From contig CP128835.1 in the NCBI GenBank assembly GCA_030388825.1, forward strand, positions 3,652,001-3,716,000: a stretch of DNA of 64,000 nt. The letters run 5' to 3'. Below are positions 1-8,970 of the stretch, piece by piece. The stretch is from Rossellomorea sp. AcN35-11 (GTDB lineage Bacteria; Bacillota; Bacilli; Bacillales; Bacillaceae_B). A program made the translations under genes and the position numbers. The notes beneath the pieces were generated by a model. The model was not told the origin of the DNA. It searched no databases and saw nothing but the letters and a program-made list of their open reading frames with translations. Within the stretch, counting starts at the first letter, position 1; each line of letters begins with the position of its first letter.

Positions 1-15
1 TGCCGGAGAGGAAAA

Positions 16-65
16 TGTTCACAAAATCATCACCTGTATAAATAAATTACCCTAATTTGTGAACA
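16..65. promoter_or_regulatory. Inverted repeat upstream of membrane-protein gene
   Basis: A perfect 10-bp inverted repeat, TGTTCACAAA at 16-25 and TTTGTGAACA at 56-65, flanks 30 bases that include an A/T-rich TATAAA stretch. The second arm ends 33 bases before the start codon at 99. The arms lie about four helical turns apart, as for a regulator binding two half-sites, but no regulator can be named. The half-sites resemble Rex half-sites but are in the opposite relative orientation and too far apart. Confidence 0.4.
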
Positions 66-98
66 CTATTTCCATACTGAAGTGTAAGGAGCATTCAC

Positions 99-968
99 AT
101 GGCGAATTGGGTTCCATTTATATCCATAAGCATGATCAGTCTTTTCCTCTTAACCTGGCTGGTGATCAAGAACCGTCATTTTTCTGCTTTAATCATATTA
201 TTCTGGCTCTTTATTTCCGGGTTGGCCTATGTGTTTGAATATATCATCTTTGTTATGTTTAACAGCTATTCGTATCATCCCCATATTCTTACGAATAATT
301 ACAATGATAGTGTATTGGGTTCAATCAGCTCACAGGCATTTGCAGTACCGATAGCCATTGTCTTTATTGTTGTAAATCACTTAAAAATCAACAAGATTGC
401 CTTGATCATTGGTGCTTTTTTTCTCATTGAGACTTGGTTCACCCACTCTGATTTATACAGTCATCATTGGTGGCAGTCTTACTACACAACGTTAATACTC
501 ATCGTGGCCGTTATCCTGTCAAAAATATGGTGGCAGCTGCTCGCCGAACATTGCAATCATTATGTTCTGTTCATCACCTTGTTCTTTGCTCTGTCTACCG
601 TTTCTTTATCACTTGCCTGGATTGTTTCTTCGATCTTGGAGCTCTACTTTATTCCCCTTAACCGGTTTTCTGACCCTTCACGGGATGTAATTGCAGGGAA
701 TGCATTATACATCTGGTTTGTCACTTACTTTTATGCCCTGGTGATATTCTTTAGGAATGGGGATTTTAAATATACGATTTGTACCATCCTTTTCCTTTTG
801 GTGATTGAAGGATTTATGATTGGGGAAGGACTGTTACATTTGAAAGATCCTATTGCGATAGTGGTTCTGCCGCTTTTCCATTTATTTATGATTTCATTTG
901 GCCGTTCCTTCAACCACCATTTTCCCACATATATTGAAATGAAAAGAAAAGGACTGCCCTGTAAATAA
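99..968 (+). CDS. Multi-pass membrane protein of unknown function (CBO0543-like)
   Basis: The 289-residue product is strongly hydrophobic throughout, with about eight predicted membrane segments, a Trp/His-rich central part near residues 115-130, and a basic C-terminal tail. This pattern is typical of uncharacterised Bacillaceae membrane proteins loosely called the CBO0543 family; that family assignment is from memory and moderate. The start ATG follows AAGGAG with normal spacing. The gene stands alone, preceded by an inverted repeat and ended by a hairpin that overlaps its last codons. No catalytic motif is visible. Confidence 0.7.
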   Translation: MANWVPFISISMISLFLLTWLVIKNRHFSALIILFWLFISGLAYVFEYIIFVMFNSYSYHPHILTNNYNDSVLGSISSQAFAVPIAIVFIVVNHLKINKIALIIGAFFLIETWFTHSDLYSHHWWQSYYTTLILIVAVILSKIWWQLLAEHCNHYVLFITLFFALSTVSLSLAWIVSSILELYFIPLNRFSDPSRDVIAGNALYIWFVTYFYALVIFFRNGDFKYTICTILFLLVIEGFMIGEGLLHLKDPIAIVVLPLFHLFMISFGRSFNHHFPTYIEMKRKGLPCK

Positions 969-1016
969 GTCATCATACGCCAAAGAGACTTGATGACTTG
1001 TCAGGACAGTCCTTTT
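947..1016. terminator. Bidirectional hairpin terminator
   Basis: A long inverted repeat pairs AAAAGGACTG at 947-956 and a TAAGTCATCA segment with their complements ending in CAGTCCTTTT at 1007-1016. It overlaps the 3' end of the preceding membrane-protein gene and also faces the 3' end of the convergent antiporter gene, so it can serve both. Confidence 0.7.
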
Positions 1017-1031
1017 ATATCTTTCAGATTG

Positions 1032-2442
1032 TTAATTTGATGCAAGCTGATCGGATTCAGTATCTGCTTTTTCTATTGTCCATCCAGTAAATCCGTAAAG
1101 AATCGTTAACACAGGAGAAAGAAGACAGAATATCGCAAACGGTAAATAATCAAGTGTTGCGACACCTAATACATCGGTAAGGAAGATACCGCACACACTC
1201 CATGGTACTAATGGATTTATGACCGTTCCGGCGTCTTCTAAAGTACGTGACAGATTCTTTGGGTGCATTCCAAGCTTCTTGTATTGAGATTGAAATGCTT
1301 CCCCTGTTAATAAAATCGACAGATATTGTTCCCCGACAACCAGGTTGATTCCGATAGCCGATAAAGCCGTTGTTAAAATCGTTCTTCTTCCCGATTGAAT
1401 GATAGATGAAACCTTGGCTAGCAGCACGGGAATGATGCCGAGTTTAAATAGTAACCCACCTAGACTTAAAGAAAGGAAGACAAGGGATATGGTAAACATC
1501 ATGCTGTTCACCCCTCCCCCTGGTCAAAAGGGAGTCAATGGCTTCAACCCCTGTCTTTGACTCATAGCCGGCAAATAAAACCTGAAACAACTCATTCAGG
1601 GTTCTGGATCCATCTACTAAAAACGATAACCCGATGGACACGGCTATATTAATCGCCAGTGTCAGCAAGGCCGGGATCTTGAATAAAATCAGAACGACTA
1701 AGAGGAATACGGGAATAAGACTATACCAATGAATGAGGCCTGTTTCCTTCAATCCTTCCTGTAAAGATCTCAGCTGCATTAAATTTACTTCGCTCGTTTC
1801 AGGAGATAACAAACCAAATACAATGAGCGTAATGATGAAGGCAGGGACCGTTGTCCAAGCCATGTTACGAATATGAGTGAATAAATCGACTTTCACAATA
1901 GAAGATGCCAGATTCGTCGTATCAGATAATGGAGACATCTTATCTCCGAAAAAGGCACCTGAAACAATGGCACCAGCTGTGATACTTAACGATAGACCCA
2001 TGGCCTCACCAATCCCGATAAGAGCAACTCCTATCGTCGCCGCCGTGGTCAAAGAACTTCCTATCACGATCCCGCTCAAAGAAGTCAAAAGGAAGGCAAT
2101 GGCATAAAAGTATGCAGGCGTGACAAACTCGAAACCATAATGCATCAAAGTCGGAATGGTCCCACTTATTAACCAGCTGCTCACTAGAAGACCAATAAAG
2201 AAAAAGAGTAATATGGCTCCAAGTCCACCTTGTGCTCCCAGTATCATCCCCTGCTCGATTTCTTTGTAATTCACTTTGCGACCGAGTCCATATGCCATTA
2301 ATAAAAAAAGGGACAGAATGATGGGAATGTGAGGGACTGCCTCGATCCAAATGATGCTGACACTAATCATCCCAAGTACAGCGATTAATATGGCAGACGC
2401 TTCTATAACGCTTGGTTTATTTACGCTTTGAATATTTAACAT
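1032..2442 (-). pseudogene. nhaC: NhaC-family Na+/H+ antiporter, frameshifted
   Basis: Two overlapping reading frames together make one NhaC-type transporter of about 470 residues with around eleven membrane segments. The first frame carries the family region ending in a Ser-Leu-Leu-Thr-Arg motif; the second resumes with Asn-Ser-Met-Met and the conserved C-terminal half. Removing one G from the G5 run at 1516-1520 restores a single frame, so this is a one-base insertion. The start at 2442 has AGAAGGAAG seven bases upstream; an earlier in-frame ATG lies in the leader terminator tail and is unlikely. A tyrosine-type T-box precedes it. NhaC paralogues under such T-boxes have been proposed to move tyrosine or related amino acids, so the substrate may not be just sodium. 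Confidence 0.85.
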
Positions 2443-2494
2443 CGTAACACTTCCTTCTCTAGGTTGAAATGATTGTATGGGAAGAAAGAACATC

Positions 2495-2790
2495 AAAAAG
2501 AACCCTCCATCCCAAAATAGGGACGAAGAGTTCTCCGCGTTACCACCCTAATTGGAATAAACATGCTGTCACCAATCTTCAACGACCACTGGAGCCTAAT
2601 CTAGACTGGATGACAATTTGTTCATTCCCACTTCATAAAGATTTGTCCCTGGATAAATCCCATTGCCTGAAAGGATTTATAAGCAATGTAATTCAGAAAG
2701 AGTGGACCCAGGCTTTCACCCCCCGCCTGGTCTCTGATGGCTGTCTTCCTATTTCCTACTGCGTTGCTCAAGACAAAGATATGTGATTAA
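2495..2790 (-). promoter_or_regulatory. T-box leader, probable tyrosine specifier
   Basis: On the minus strand the conserved T-box core AGGGTGGTAACGCGGAG lies at 2533-2549, followed by a terminator stem (GAAC...GTTC) and a T run at 2495-2534. Farther upstream, a Stem I-like region contains GAATTACATTG; its TAC (2688-2690) followed by A fits a tyrosine UAC specifier. Uncharged tRNA-Tyr would stabilise the antiterminator and allow transcription of the antiporter gene. T-box identity is secure; the specifier is read by eye. Confidence 0.85.
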
Positions 2791-2791
2791 A

Positions 2792-2806
2792 ATGTAAACG
2801 TTTAGG
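2792..2806. promoter_or_regulatory. cre-like site (CcpA)
   Basis: ATGTAAACGTTTAGG matches most of the catabolite-response consensus TGWAARCGYTWNCW. It lies about 65-80 bases downstream of the -10 of the T-box promoter, a position suited to roadblock repression. A second, weaker match is at 2827-2840. Confidence 0.5.
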
Positions 2807-2871
2807 AGTGTTCAAATTCTTCTACTCTTAAACGCTTTTAAGCTTTTATGCACTAAAGTAATTATATTAGT

Positions 2872-2899
2872 ATTTTATCATCGTCTCTCAATTTGTCAA
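2872..2899 (-). promoter_or_regulatory. SigA-type promoter of the T-box/antiporter transcript
   Basis: On the minus strand TTGACA (2894-2899) and TAAAAT (2872-2877) are separated by 16 bases. The -35 is a perfect consensus. Transcription would run into the cre-like site and then the T-box leader. Confidence 0.65.
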
Positions 2900-3010
2900 C
2901 TCTCTTTTTTAGGTTGACTATTGTTCCTATACCGAATAAGAAAAATGGAGATCATTTGGTGCAATTTGAAAGGTAAATATCCCCCATATACCTCTGTCAC
3001 GAAAAATCTA

Positions 3011-4052
3011 TCATTCACTCATAGACAGAGTGAGAGTGTGTGCCAACGGTACTTCAGCTACTGGAGAGGGCTTCCCGATGAAATAGCCTTGGGCATAATG
3101 AATACCGATTTCTTTGCAGAAAAGCAGTTCTTCCTCTCTCTCAATTCCTTCTGCCAATACCAGAATACCCAATTTCTTTGAAATCTTGATGACTTTCCGC
3201 AAAAAGTTCTGATTTTCCTTGTCTGTATCGCAGTGATTAATATAGGATCGGTCAATTTTCACATAGTCAGGTTTAAGGAGGGTCAGCATCTCAACTGTAG
3301 CAAAACCAGCACCCACATCATCAAGTGCTACTTTCATCCCTTCTCTCTTGTATACCTCGAGTATTGACTTCAGGTGCTCCACATCTTCAATATTCTCCGT
3401 TTCAACCACTTCAAAAACAAGATCCTCAGGGTTCACACCTAACTCATTAACAATCTGAAAAGTATGTCGCAAACAGTATTCCGGATTGTAAATCGTGGAT
3501 GGGAGAAAGTTTATGAAACTCTTTATACCGGGAGCCACCTGACCTTTCCGGCATTCAATTGCTGACTTCCTTGCTTTCTGATCCAGCAAGGAATGAAAAC
3601 CCGTGATGGAAGCAACATCAAATAATTCACCAGGATTTACTTTTTTCGACTGATCTCCCGCTCTCAGAAGTGATTCATAGGCGAATAGACTGTTATCGGT
3701 TAAATCAATGATGGGCTGTAGATGGCTGGTGAAAGCTCCGTCCTTTATCAGTTCTACTATATCCCGATATTTCAACAGTAGAATGAACCTTTCAACTGTT
3801 ATAAAGATACCTGGTTGATGACTGGGGTTTATGCTGCAGGTCCATCCTTCTTCTTGCAAATCATCAGAGAAATCAGCCAGCTTGTCATAAAGTGAGGCCA
3901 GATTCTCGTATGGAAAGGTATATGTTCCCATCCTCACTTTTATACTCATAACCTTGAAACGGGACAGGAACATTGCGATCATTATGTAAAAAGAAGTGGC
4001 CAGGTTCAGGATACTCCATAGATACTCCACAATTTGCACATTTACTATTCAT
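3011..4052 (-). pseudogene. EAL-domain cyclic-di-GMP phosphodiesterase, probable frameshift near N terminus
   Basis: The EAL domain fills the last 250 residues and keeps the catalytic set: YESLLR (EAL signature Glu), Asn in NFLPS, Glu in VVETEN, the Asp pair in ALDDVGAG, Lys in VKIDRS, Glu in AEGIE and Gln in QGY. It should hydrolyse cyclic-di-GMP. The frame holding this domain has only a GTG start at 4039 without a good ribosome site. In another frame, an ATG at 4052 follows GGAGAG by eight bases and encodes a protein-like N terminus with a Cys-Ala-Asn-Cys pair. Removing one base, for example from the AAA at 3914-3916, joins the two. The frameshift is inferred, less certain than others in the window. 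Confidence 0.7.
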
Positions 4053-4242
4053 ACTCAACACTCTCCAATTCTAAGAAAGATAGCCCTTCCTACATAATAA
4101 GACTTTATACCTAAAATAATCCAGTAATATCCTATTATATTGGGATTCACTCCCTTAATAGATGGAAAAGGAGGCCCCTTAAAAGTAGGATGGAATGATA
4201 AACAATAAGTAGAAGGGTTTGCACTAGATACAATTCGCACAT

Positions 4243-4272
4243 AAAAAAACACCCCTCGTAATGAAGGGGTGT
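4243..4272 (-). terminator. Terminator of prfC
   Basis: On the minus strand GACACCCCTT and AGGGGTGT form a stem followed by seven T residues, nine bases after the prfC stop codon. Confidence 0.85.
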
Positions 4273-4280
4273 CAGGATCC

Positions 4281-5849
4281 TTACATCAAACTGTATAATC
4301 GAATGTCAGGATTTTTATCGTTGAACCATCTCATAGCAAAATCATTCTCAAACAAAAAGACGAGGTTATCATGTCGGTCTTTCACCAGCATGCTTCGAGA
4401 GCTTGACATGGATTCCTTAACATCTTCTTCATTTTCGATCCACCTTGCTATTTTAGATCCGATTGGTTCCATTTTCACATCAACATTGTACTCGTTTTTC
4501 ATTCTATGCTCGAATACTTCAAACTGAAGCTGACCGACGGCGCCAAGAATGATATCTTCCGTACGGGTCTTATAATATTGGATGGCCCCTTCTTGAACAA
4601 GTTGAAGGATCCCTTTTTGGAAGTGCTTCTGTTTCATGACATTCTTTGCAGTAACCCGGACAAATAGTTCCGGTGTAAATTGAGGAAGCTTTTCATATTG
4701 AAAGCCTTGTTTTCCTTGGACAAGCGTATCCCCGATTTGATACGTGCCCGTATCGTATACACCAATAATATCCCCGCTAACAGCCTCATTTACAGTGCTT
4801 CGATCATCGGCAAGAAATTGTGTAGACTGAGCAAGCTTGATGGATTTACCTGTACGGGAAAGGTTTACCGTCATCCCTCTTTCAAATGAACCTGAACATA
4901 TACGGACGAACGCGATCCTGTCACGATGGGCAGGATTCATATTGGCCTGAATCTTGAACACGAATCCTGAGAATTCCTCTTTCGTAGGCTCAATTTCCCC
5001 GACATCTGAATTCCTCGGCTGAGGAGATGGTGCAAATTGCAAATACGTTTCCAGGAAGGTTTGAACTCCGAAATTCGTTAATGCACTTCCGAAAAATACC
5101 GGGGATAGCTCCCCATTTGCAATGCGCTCACGGGAAAATGGATTTCCTGCTTCATTCAGAAGCAAAACATCTTCCAGGGTTTGATCATATAATCTACTTT
5201 CCTTAAGGGAGTGGTCGCCTTCAATTTCTCCATCATCGTTCAAAGGAATAAAGCGATCTTGGTCCTCTACCCGGAATTGCTCAATTCGGTTGTGGAATCG
5301 ATCGTAGATTCCCAAGAATTCTTTCCCCATCCCTATCGGCCAATTCATCGGATAAGATTGAATTCCTAGTACCTCTTCAAGCTCTTCCAATAATTCCAAA
5401 GGTTCACGTCCTTGACGGTCTAGCTTATTAATGAATGTGAAGATCGGTATGCCTCTCATTCGGCAAACTTTGAAGAGCTTTAAGGTTTGTGCTTCGATCC
5501 CTTTAGCTGAATCAATAATCATAACCGCACTGTCAACAGCCATCAGCGTTCTATACGTATCTTCAGAAAAGTCCTGGTGACCGGGTGTATCCAAAATGTT
5601 CACCCGATAATCATTATAATCAAAAGCCATTACGGAGGAAGTAACAGAAATTCCCCTCTGCTTTTCAATCTCCATCCAGTCAGATGTAGCGAACTTTCCT
5701 GATTTCTTACCTTTTACAGTACCAGCTGCACGGATCGCTCCTCCAAAGAGAAGAAGTTGCTCCGTTAATGTTGTTTTCCCGGCATCCGGGTGGGAGATAA
5801 TAGCGAAAGTCCGTCTTGACTGAACTTCCTGTACAAAGTCTATTTTCAT
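4281..5849 (-). CDS. prfC: Peptide chain release factor 3 (RF3)
   Basis: RF3 is a translational GTPase that releases class I release factors from the ribosome after termination. The 522-residue product has the full length of the family. The P-loop SHPDAGKTT is at residues 19-27, the switch region contains [14 protein letters not shown] is the G3 motif, and [10 protein letters not shown] gives the NKxD guanine motif. The beta-barrel domain and C-terminal RF3 domain follow. The start has AGAAAGGA eight bases upstream. It appears monocistronic, with its own terminator. Confidence 0.97.
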   Translation of the reverse strand: MKIDFVQEVQSRRTFAIISHPDAGKTTLTEQLLLFGGAIRAAGTVKGKKSGKFATSDWMEIEKQRGISVTSSVMAFDYNDYRVNILDTPGHQDFSEDTYRTLMAVDSAVMIIDSAKGIEAQTLKLFKVCRMRGIPIFTFINKLDRQGREPLELLEELEEVLGIQSYPMNWPIGMGKEFLGIYDRFHNRIEQFRVEDQDRFIPLNDDGEIEGDHSLKESRLYDQTLEDVLLLNEAGNPFSRERIANGELSPVFFGSALTNFGVQTFLETYLQFAPSPQPRNSDVGEIEPTKEEFSGFVFKIQANMNPAHRDRIAFVRICSGSFERGMTVNLSRTGKSIKLAQSTQFLADDRSTVNEAVSGDIIGVYDTGTYQIGDTLVQGKQGFQYEKLPQFTPELFVRVTAKNVMKQKHFQKGILQLVQEGAIQYYKTRTEDIILGAVGQLQFEVFEHRMKNEYNVDVKMEPIGSKIARWIENEEDVKESMSSSRSMLVKDRHDNLVFLFENDFAMRWFNDKNPDIRLYSLM

Positions 5850-6110
5850 TCATAAAATCCTTTCTCGTCATTCTCACTTTCTCATCATATTCCTTCTAAA
5901 GTGACAATGCAACAAAGAATCAAAGCCACCGCAGATAAGGAAGGGGCTCGATATCCATCATATCTATGCTCCATTCTGCTGTTCTCTCTTTTAGACTCTG
6001 ATTAAAATGTCCGGAGGGTAAGGGTAAGCCCTCATCCTTGAACGGAAATCAGCCATTACGGATTTCTCCTGAAAAGCTACAAAGTAGAATCTTAACCACT
6101 GGAAATCACC

Positions 6111-6344
6111 TTACATTTCACGTGTCCATTGAACAATGCGGGAGCTCAATGTCTTAGCATGATCGTGTGAAATTCTTTTCTCCAATGAATGGAATAATTT
6201 TGTTTGTATATCATCCTCCTCATATGTATAAGAATAAGACCATTGAATATCCGGAACAGCTATTAAAATAAACTCATCTTTTTTGTTTTCGTGAATATAT
6301 ACTTTTTGTTCCAAGCCTTCCAAAAAATTTTTTCTGATCTTCAA
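6111..6344 (-). CDS. YueH-like conserved small protein
   Basis: This 77-residue protein is rich in charged and aromatic residues and ends with an IVQWTREM segment. It resembles the small YueH family of Bacillaceae, whose function is unknown; the family call is from memory. The start codon is TTG at 6344, chosen because AAAGGGG lies nine bases before it and no better start exists. It is divergent from nupC, with a cre-like site between them. Confidence 0.65.
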   Translation of the reverse strand: MKIRKNFLEGLEQKVYIHENKKDEFILIAVPDIQWSYSYTYEEDDIQTKLFHSLEKRISHDHAKTLSSRIVQWTREM

Positions 6345-6362
6345 AATTTGTATCCCCTTTCA

Positions 6363-6376
6363 TGAAAACGCTTTAA
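6363..6376. promoter_or_regulatory. cre site (CcpA) between yueH-like gene and nupC
   Basis: TGAAAACGCTTTAA matches 13 of 14 positions of the consensus TGWAARCGYTWNCW. It lies about 100 bases upstream of the expected nupC transcription start and just upstream of the divergent TTG start, so it could control either gene. Confidence 0.6.
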
Positions 6377-6435
6377 TGGCGCATACTAATGATGATGTTG
6401 TCCGTACAACTTTCAAAAATTCGTGTAATTGTAGG

Positions 6436-6464
6436 TTGTCAGACGTCTGAAAGAATTGTAAAAT
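6436..6464 (+). promoter_or_regulatory. nupC promoter with palindrome in the spacer
   Basis: TTGTCA (6436-6441) and TAAAAT (6459-6464) are spaced by 17 bases. A perfect 12-bp palindrome TCAGACGTCTGA (6439-6450) overlaps the -35 and fills most of the spacer, a classic place for a repressor operator. The regulator is unknown. Confidence 0.6.
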
Positions 6465-6516
6465 AAAAATCCGATAGCATCAAGGTGCACACTTAATTTT
6501 TGAAGAGGTGATAGGA

Positions 6517-7735
6517 ATGCAATATCTATGGGGAATCATGGGTATTATTGTCGTAATGGGAATTGCTTTTGCATTTTCTAAGAATAAGAAGCGGGTCAAT
6601 TTTAGAACTGTCCTGGGTGGACTTGCAATACAATTGTTTTTCGCTTTCATCGTATTAGAAACATCATGGGGCCAGAGCGGTCTCAAAGGAATGACGGAAG
6701 TAGTTAATGCCATTATTAACTATTCCAACGAAGGGATTAACTTTCTATTTGGAGGTCTTTACACTGAAGAGTCAAACATAGCGTTTATCTTCGCGTTTAA
6801 TATTCTTCCTGTTGTTATTTTCTTCTCTGCATTAATTTCAGTACTATATTACCTGAAAATCATGCAATTCTTCATCAAGATTCTGGGTGGAGGGTTATCG
6901 AAGCTGCTTGGAACAAGAAAAGCAGAGTCTCTATCCGCTGCAGCGAACATTTTTGTTGGACAAACTGAGGCTCCTCTAGTCGTAAGGCCTTATCTGTCAA
7001 GAATGACGGAATCTGAACTCTTCGCTGTCATGACAGGTGGACTGGCTTCAGTTGCCGGATCAGTATTAGTCGGATATTCACTTTTGGGTGTTCCATTAGA
7101 GTATTTATTGGCAGCAAGCTTTATGGCTGCGCCTGCAGGTCTTGTCATGGCAAAGTTATTCGTGCCTGAAACAGATGACACTCCAGAACCTGAAGCGCTT
7201 GAAATGGAAGCGGATTCGGACTCAGCAAATGTCATCGACGCCGCTTGCAAAAGGTGCGAGTGTCGGTCTTCAATTGGCATTGAACATTGGTGCGATGCTT
7301 CTTGCATTCATCGCCCTGGTTGCCTTGATCAACGGTCTCCTTGGATTAGTCGGAGGATGGTTCGGCTTTGACAGCTTATCTCTTGAACTAATTCTGGGGT
7401 ATGTCTTTGCACCGCTAGCCTTTGCCATCGGTGTTCCGTGGAGCGAAGCGGTTACTGCAGGAAACTTCATTGGTCAAAAGCTTGTCATAAATGAATTCGT
7501 TGCTTATTCTGCATTTGCACCAGAAATCGGCAACTTGTCAGATAAAGCAGTGGCCATCATTTCCTTCGCACTCTGTGGGTTTGCGAACCTTTCTTCACTT
7601 GGTATTTTACTTGGAGGGCTCGGAAATCTTGCACCAGATCGCAGAGCGGATATTGCACGTATGGGATTAAGGGCTGTACTTGCCGGAGCACTTGCCTCAT
7701 TATTAAGTGCGGCTATTGCAGGTATGTTCGTTTAA
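6517..7735 (+). pseudogene. nupC: NupC-family nucleoside transporter, frameshifted
   Basis: This is a concentrative nucleoside transporter that imports nucleosides with protons or sodium. The first frame gives the N-terminal membrane segments and the conserved GQTEAPLV motif; the second gives the C-terminal half with the [13 protein letters not shown] and SEAVTAGN segments. Removing one T from the TT at 7245-7246 joins them into about 405 residues, the normal length. The start at 6517 is preceded by GAAGAGGTG; the GTG three codons earlier lies inside this ribosome site. A strong promoter with a palindromic operator candidate precedes it. Confidence 0.88.
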
Positions 7736-7748
7736 TACAAAGTACAAA

Positions 7749-7785
7749 AAAAGCTGTCATCTTTATTAGGATGACAGCTTCTTTC
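7749..7785. terminator. Bidirectional terminator between nupC and GGDEF gene
   Basis: AAGCTGTCAT at 7751-7760 pairs with ATGACAGCTT at 7771-7780, flanked by A and T runs. It lies between convergent genes and overlaps the 3' end of the GGDEF gene. Confidence 0.8.
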
Positions 7786-8848
7786 TATTCCCGCAGGCTG
7801 TATCTCCTGGAAGGAAATATTCGTGATGGACCAGACAGGTTCTTTTCTTACCTGCTCGTTTTGCTGCATATAATCGTTGATCAGCCAAGGCAATCAATTT
7901 TTCCGGTTCAGTCGTTTCCGATGATTGTGACTGGCCGAAACTCATAGAAACCGGCAAAGGGTCCAGATTTCTCAACTTATCGTATAATTCAGATAGAAAG
8001 TGATGAATTTCATGAATTTTCACACCTGGCAGCAGGATGACGAATTCCTCTCCGCCATATCTGAATGCCTGTCCTCCATTGTCTTCCGCAGAGGAACGGA
8101 ATACTTCTCCCACTTTTCGAATCACGTCATCGCCCATTAAATGACCATATTCATCATTCACTTTTTTAAAGTCATCAATATCCCCAAGCAATAGGAGAAT
8201 GGATTCGTTTTCCCCTAATTTCTGCCTGAACTTTTCTTGAAATGAACGATGATTATATAATCCTGATAAATAGTCCTTATGGGCAAGGTTGTGATAGGCT
8301 TCCTTTTGGGCATAATGAGCACGTTCCCTCAGCATGATTAACGCACCGAACAACCCGATGATCCATAAGAAAAATAAATTGAATGAAAAAGTGTAATAGT
8401 GCTGGAACTCACTCAAGTCCACTGTCACTATTCCCATCAATAGATACCCGACGCTGAATACGACCAGGGAAAGGAAGGCTCCTTTCGTTCTCCAATAGAT
8501 GGTGGCATGCATGACAAATAATATCGAAATGGGATAAAGGGGACTGTGAATCCCTTCTGATAGATACATCAGCCAGACTAAAGCCAGAAAGTCAAAAACG
8601 ATCCCAGCTTGCAGGATTTTTTGAAGACTTTTCTTATCATCTCTGGCCCTTATAAGAGCGATTTGAGTCACAAGCATATAAGTGACGCCCAAAACTAATA
8701 GAATGGGAAAAACTTCTTTGTTCGTAATGACTTCGTCAGAAAAGGGGGGAATGTAAAATAGGAGAACGGAAATCACGACAAACAGCCATCTTAGCATGGA
8801 AAATAATTTCTCTGTCTGATAATCATTTAAGTACAAGGTAAATTTCAT
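7766..8848 (-). CDS. Membrane-bound GGDEF diguanylate cyclase
   Basis: About six membrane segments fill the first 190 residues, followed by a GGDEF domain with the active-site motif GGEEF (in RYGGEEFVIL) and the DIDDFKKVNDEYGH metal/substrate region. It should make cyclic-di-GMP. The RxxD inhibitory site expected five residues before GGEEF is not visible, so product inhibition may be absent. An upstream TTG would give 15 more residues, but it overlaps a likely -10 (TATACA); ATG at 8848 has GAGAGA nine bases upstream and is preferred. It sits a few kilobases from the EAL phosphodiesterase gene. Confidence 0.88.
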   Translation of the reverse strand: MKFTLYLNDYQTEKLFSMLRWLFVVISVLLFYIPPFSDEVITNKEVFPILLVLGVTYMLVTQIALIRARDDKKSLQKILQAGIVFDFLALVWLMYLSEGIHSPLYPISILFVMHATIYWRTKGAFLSLVVFSVGYLLMGIVTVDLSEFQHYYTFSFNLFFLWIIGLFGALIMLRERAHYAQKEAYHNLAHKDYLSGLYNHRSFQEKFRQKLGENESILLLLGDIDDFKKVNDEYGHLMGDDVIRKVGEVFRSSAEDNGGQAFRYGGEEFVILLPGVKIHEIHHFLSELYDKLRNLDPLPVSMSFGQSQSSETTEPEKLIALADQRLYAAKRAGKKRTCLVHHEYFLPGDTACGNRKKLSS

Positions 8849-8921
8849 AGACTTCATTCTCTCATCAATTAATGTATAGTTTAAATTTACCAAAGATTGT
8901 GAATTTCGTCTATTGACTTAT

Positions 8922-8956
8922 AAAAAAACAGACCAATATTTTCTATTATTGGTCTG
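8922..8956 (-). terminator. Terminator of the murE-like gene
   Basis: On the minus strand CAGACCAATA and TATTGGTCTG form a stem followed by seven T residues, 15 bases after the stop codon. Confidence 0.85.
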
Positions 8957-8970
8957 CTTCACTAGAAAAA

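Noticed and set aside
16..65. Rex operator
   Set aside because: The half-sites are in the reverse relative orientation and 30 bases apart, unlike the compact Rex palindrome.
2469..2786. 105-codon plus-strand frame over the T-box leader
   Set aside because: It is the complement of the structured T-box RNA and has no coding features.
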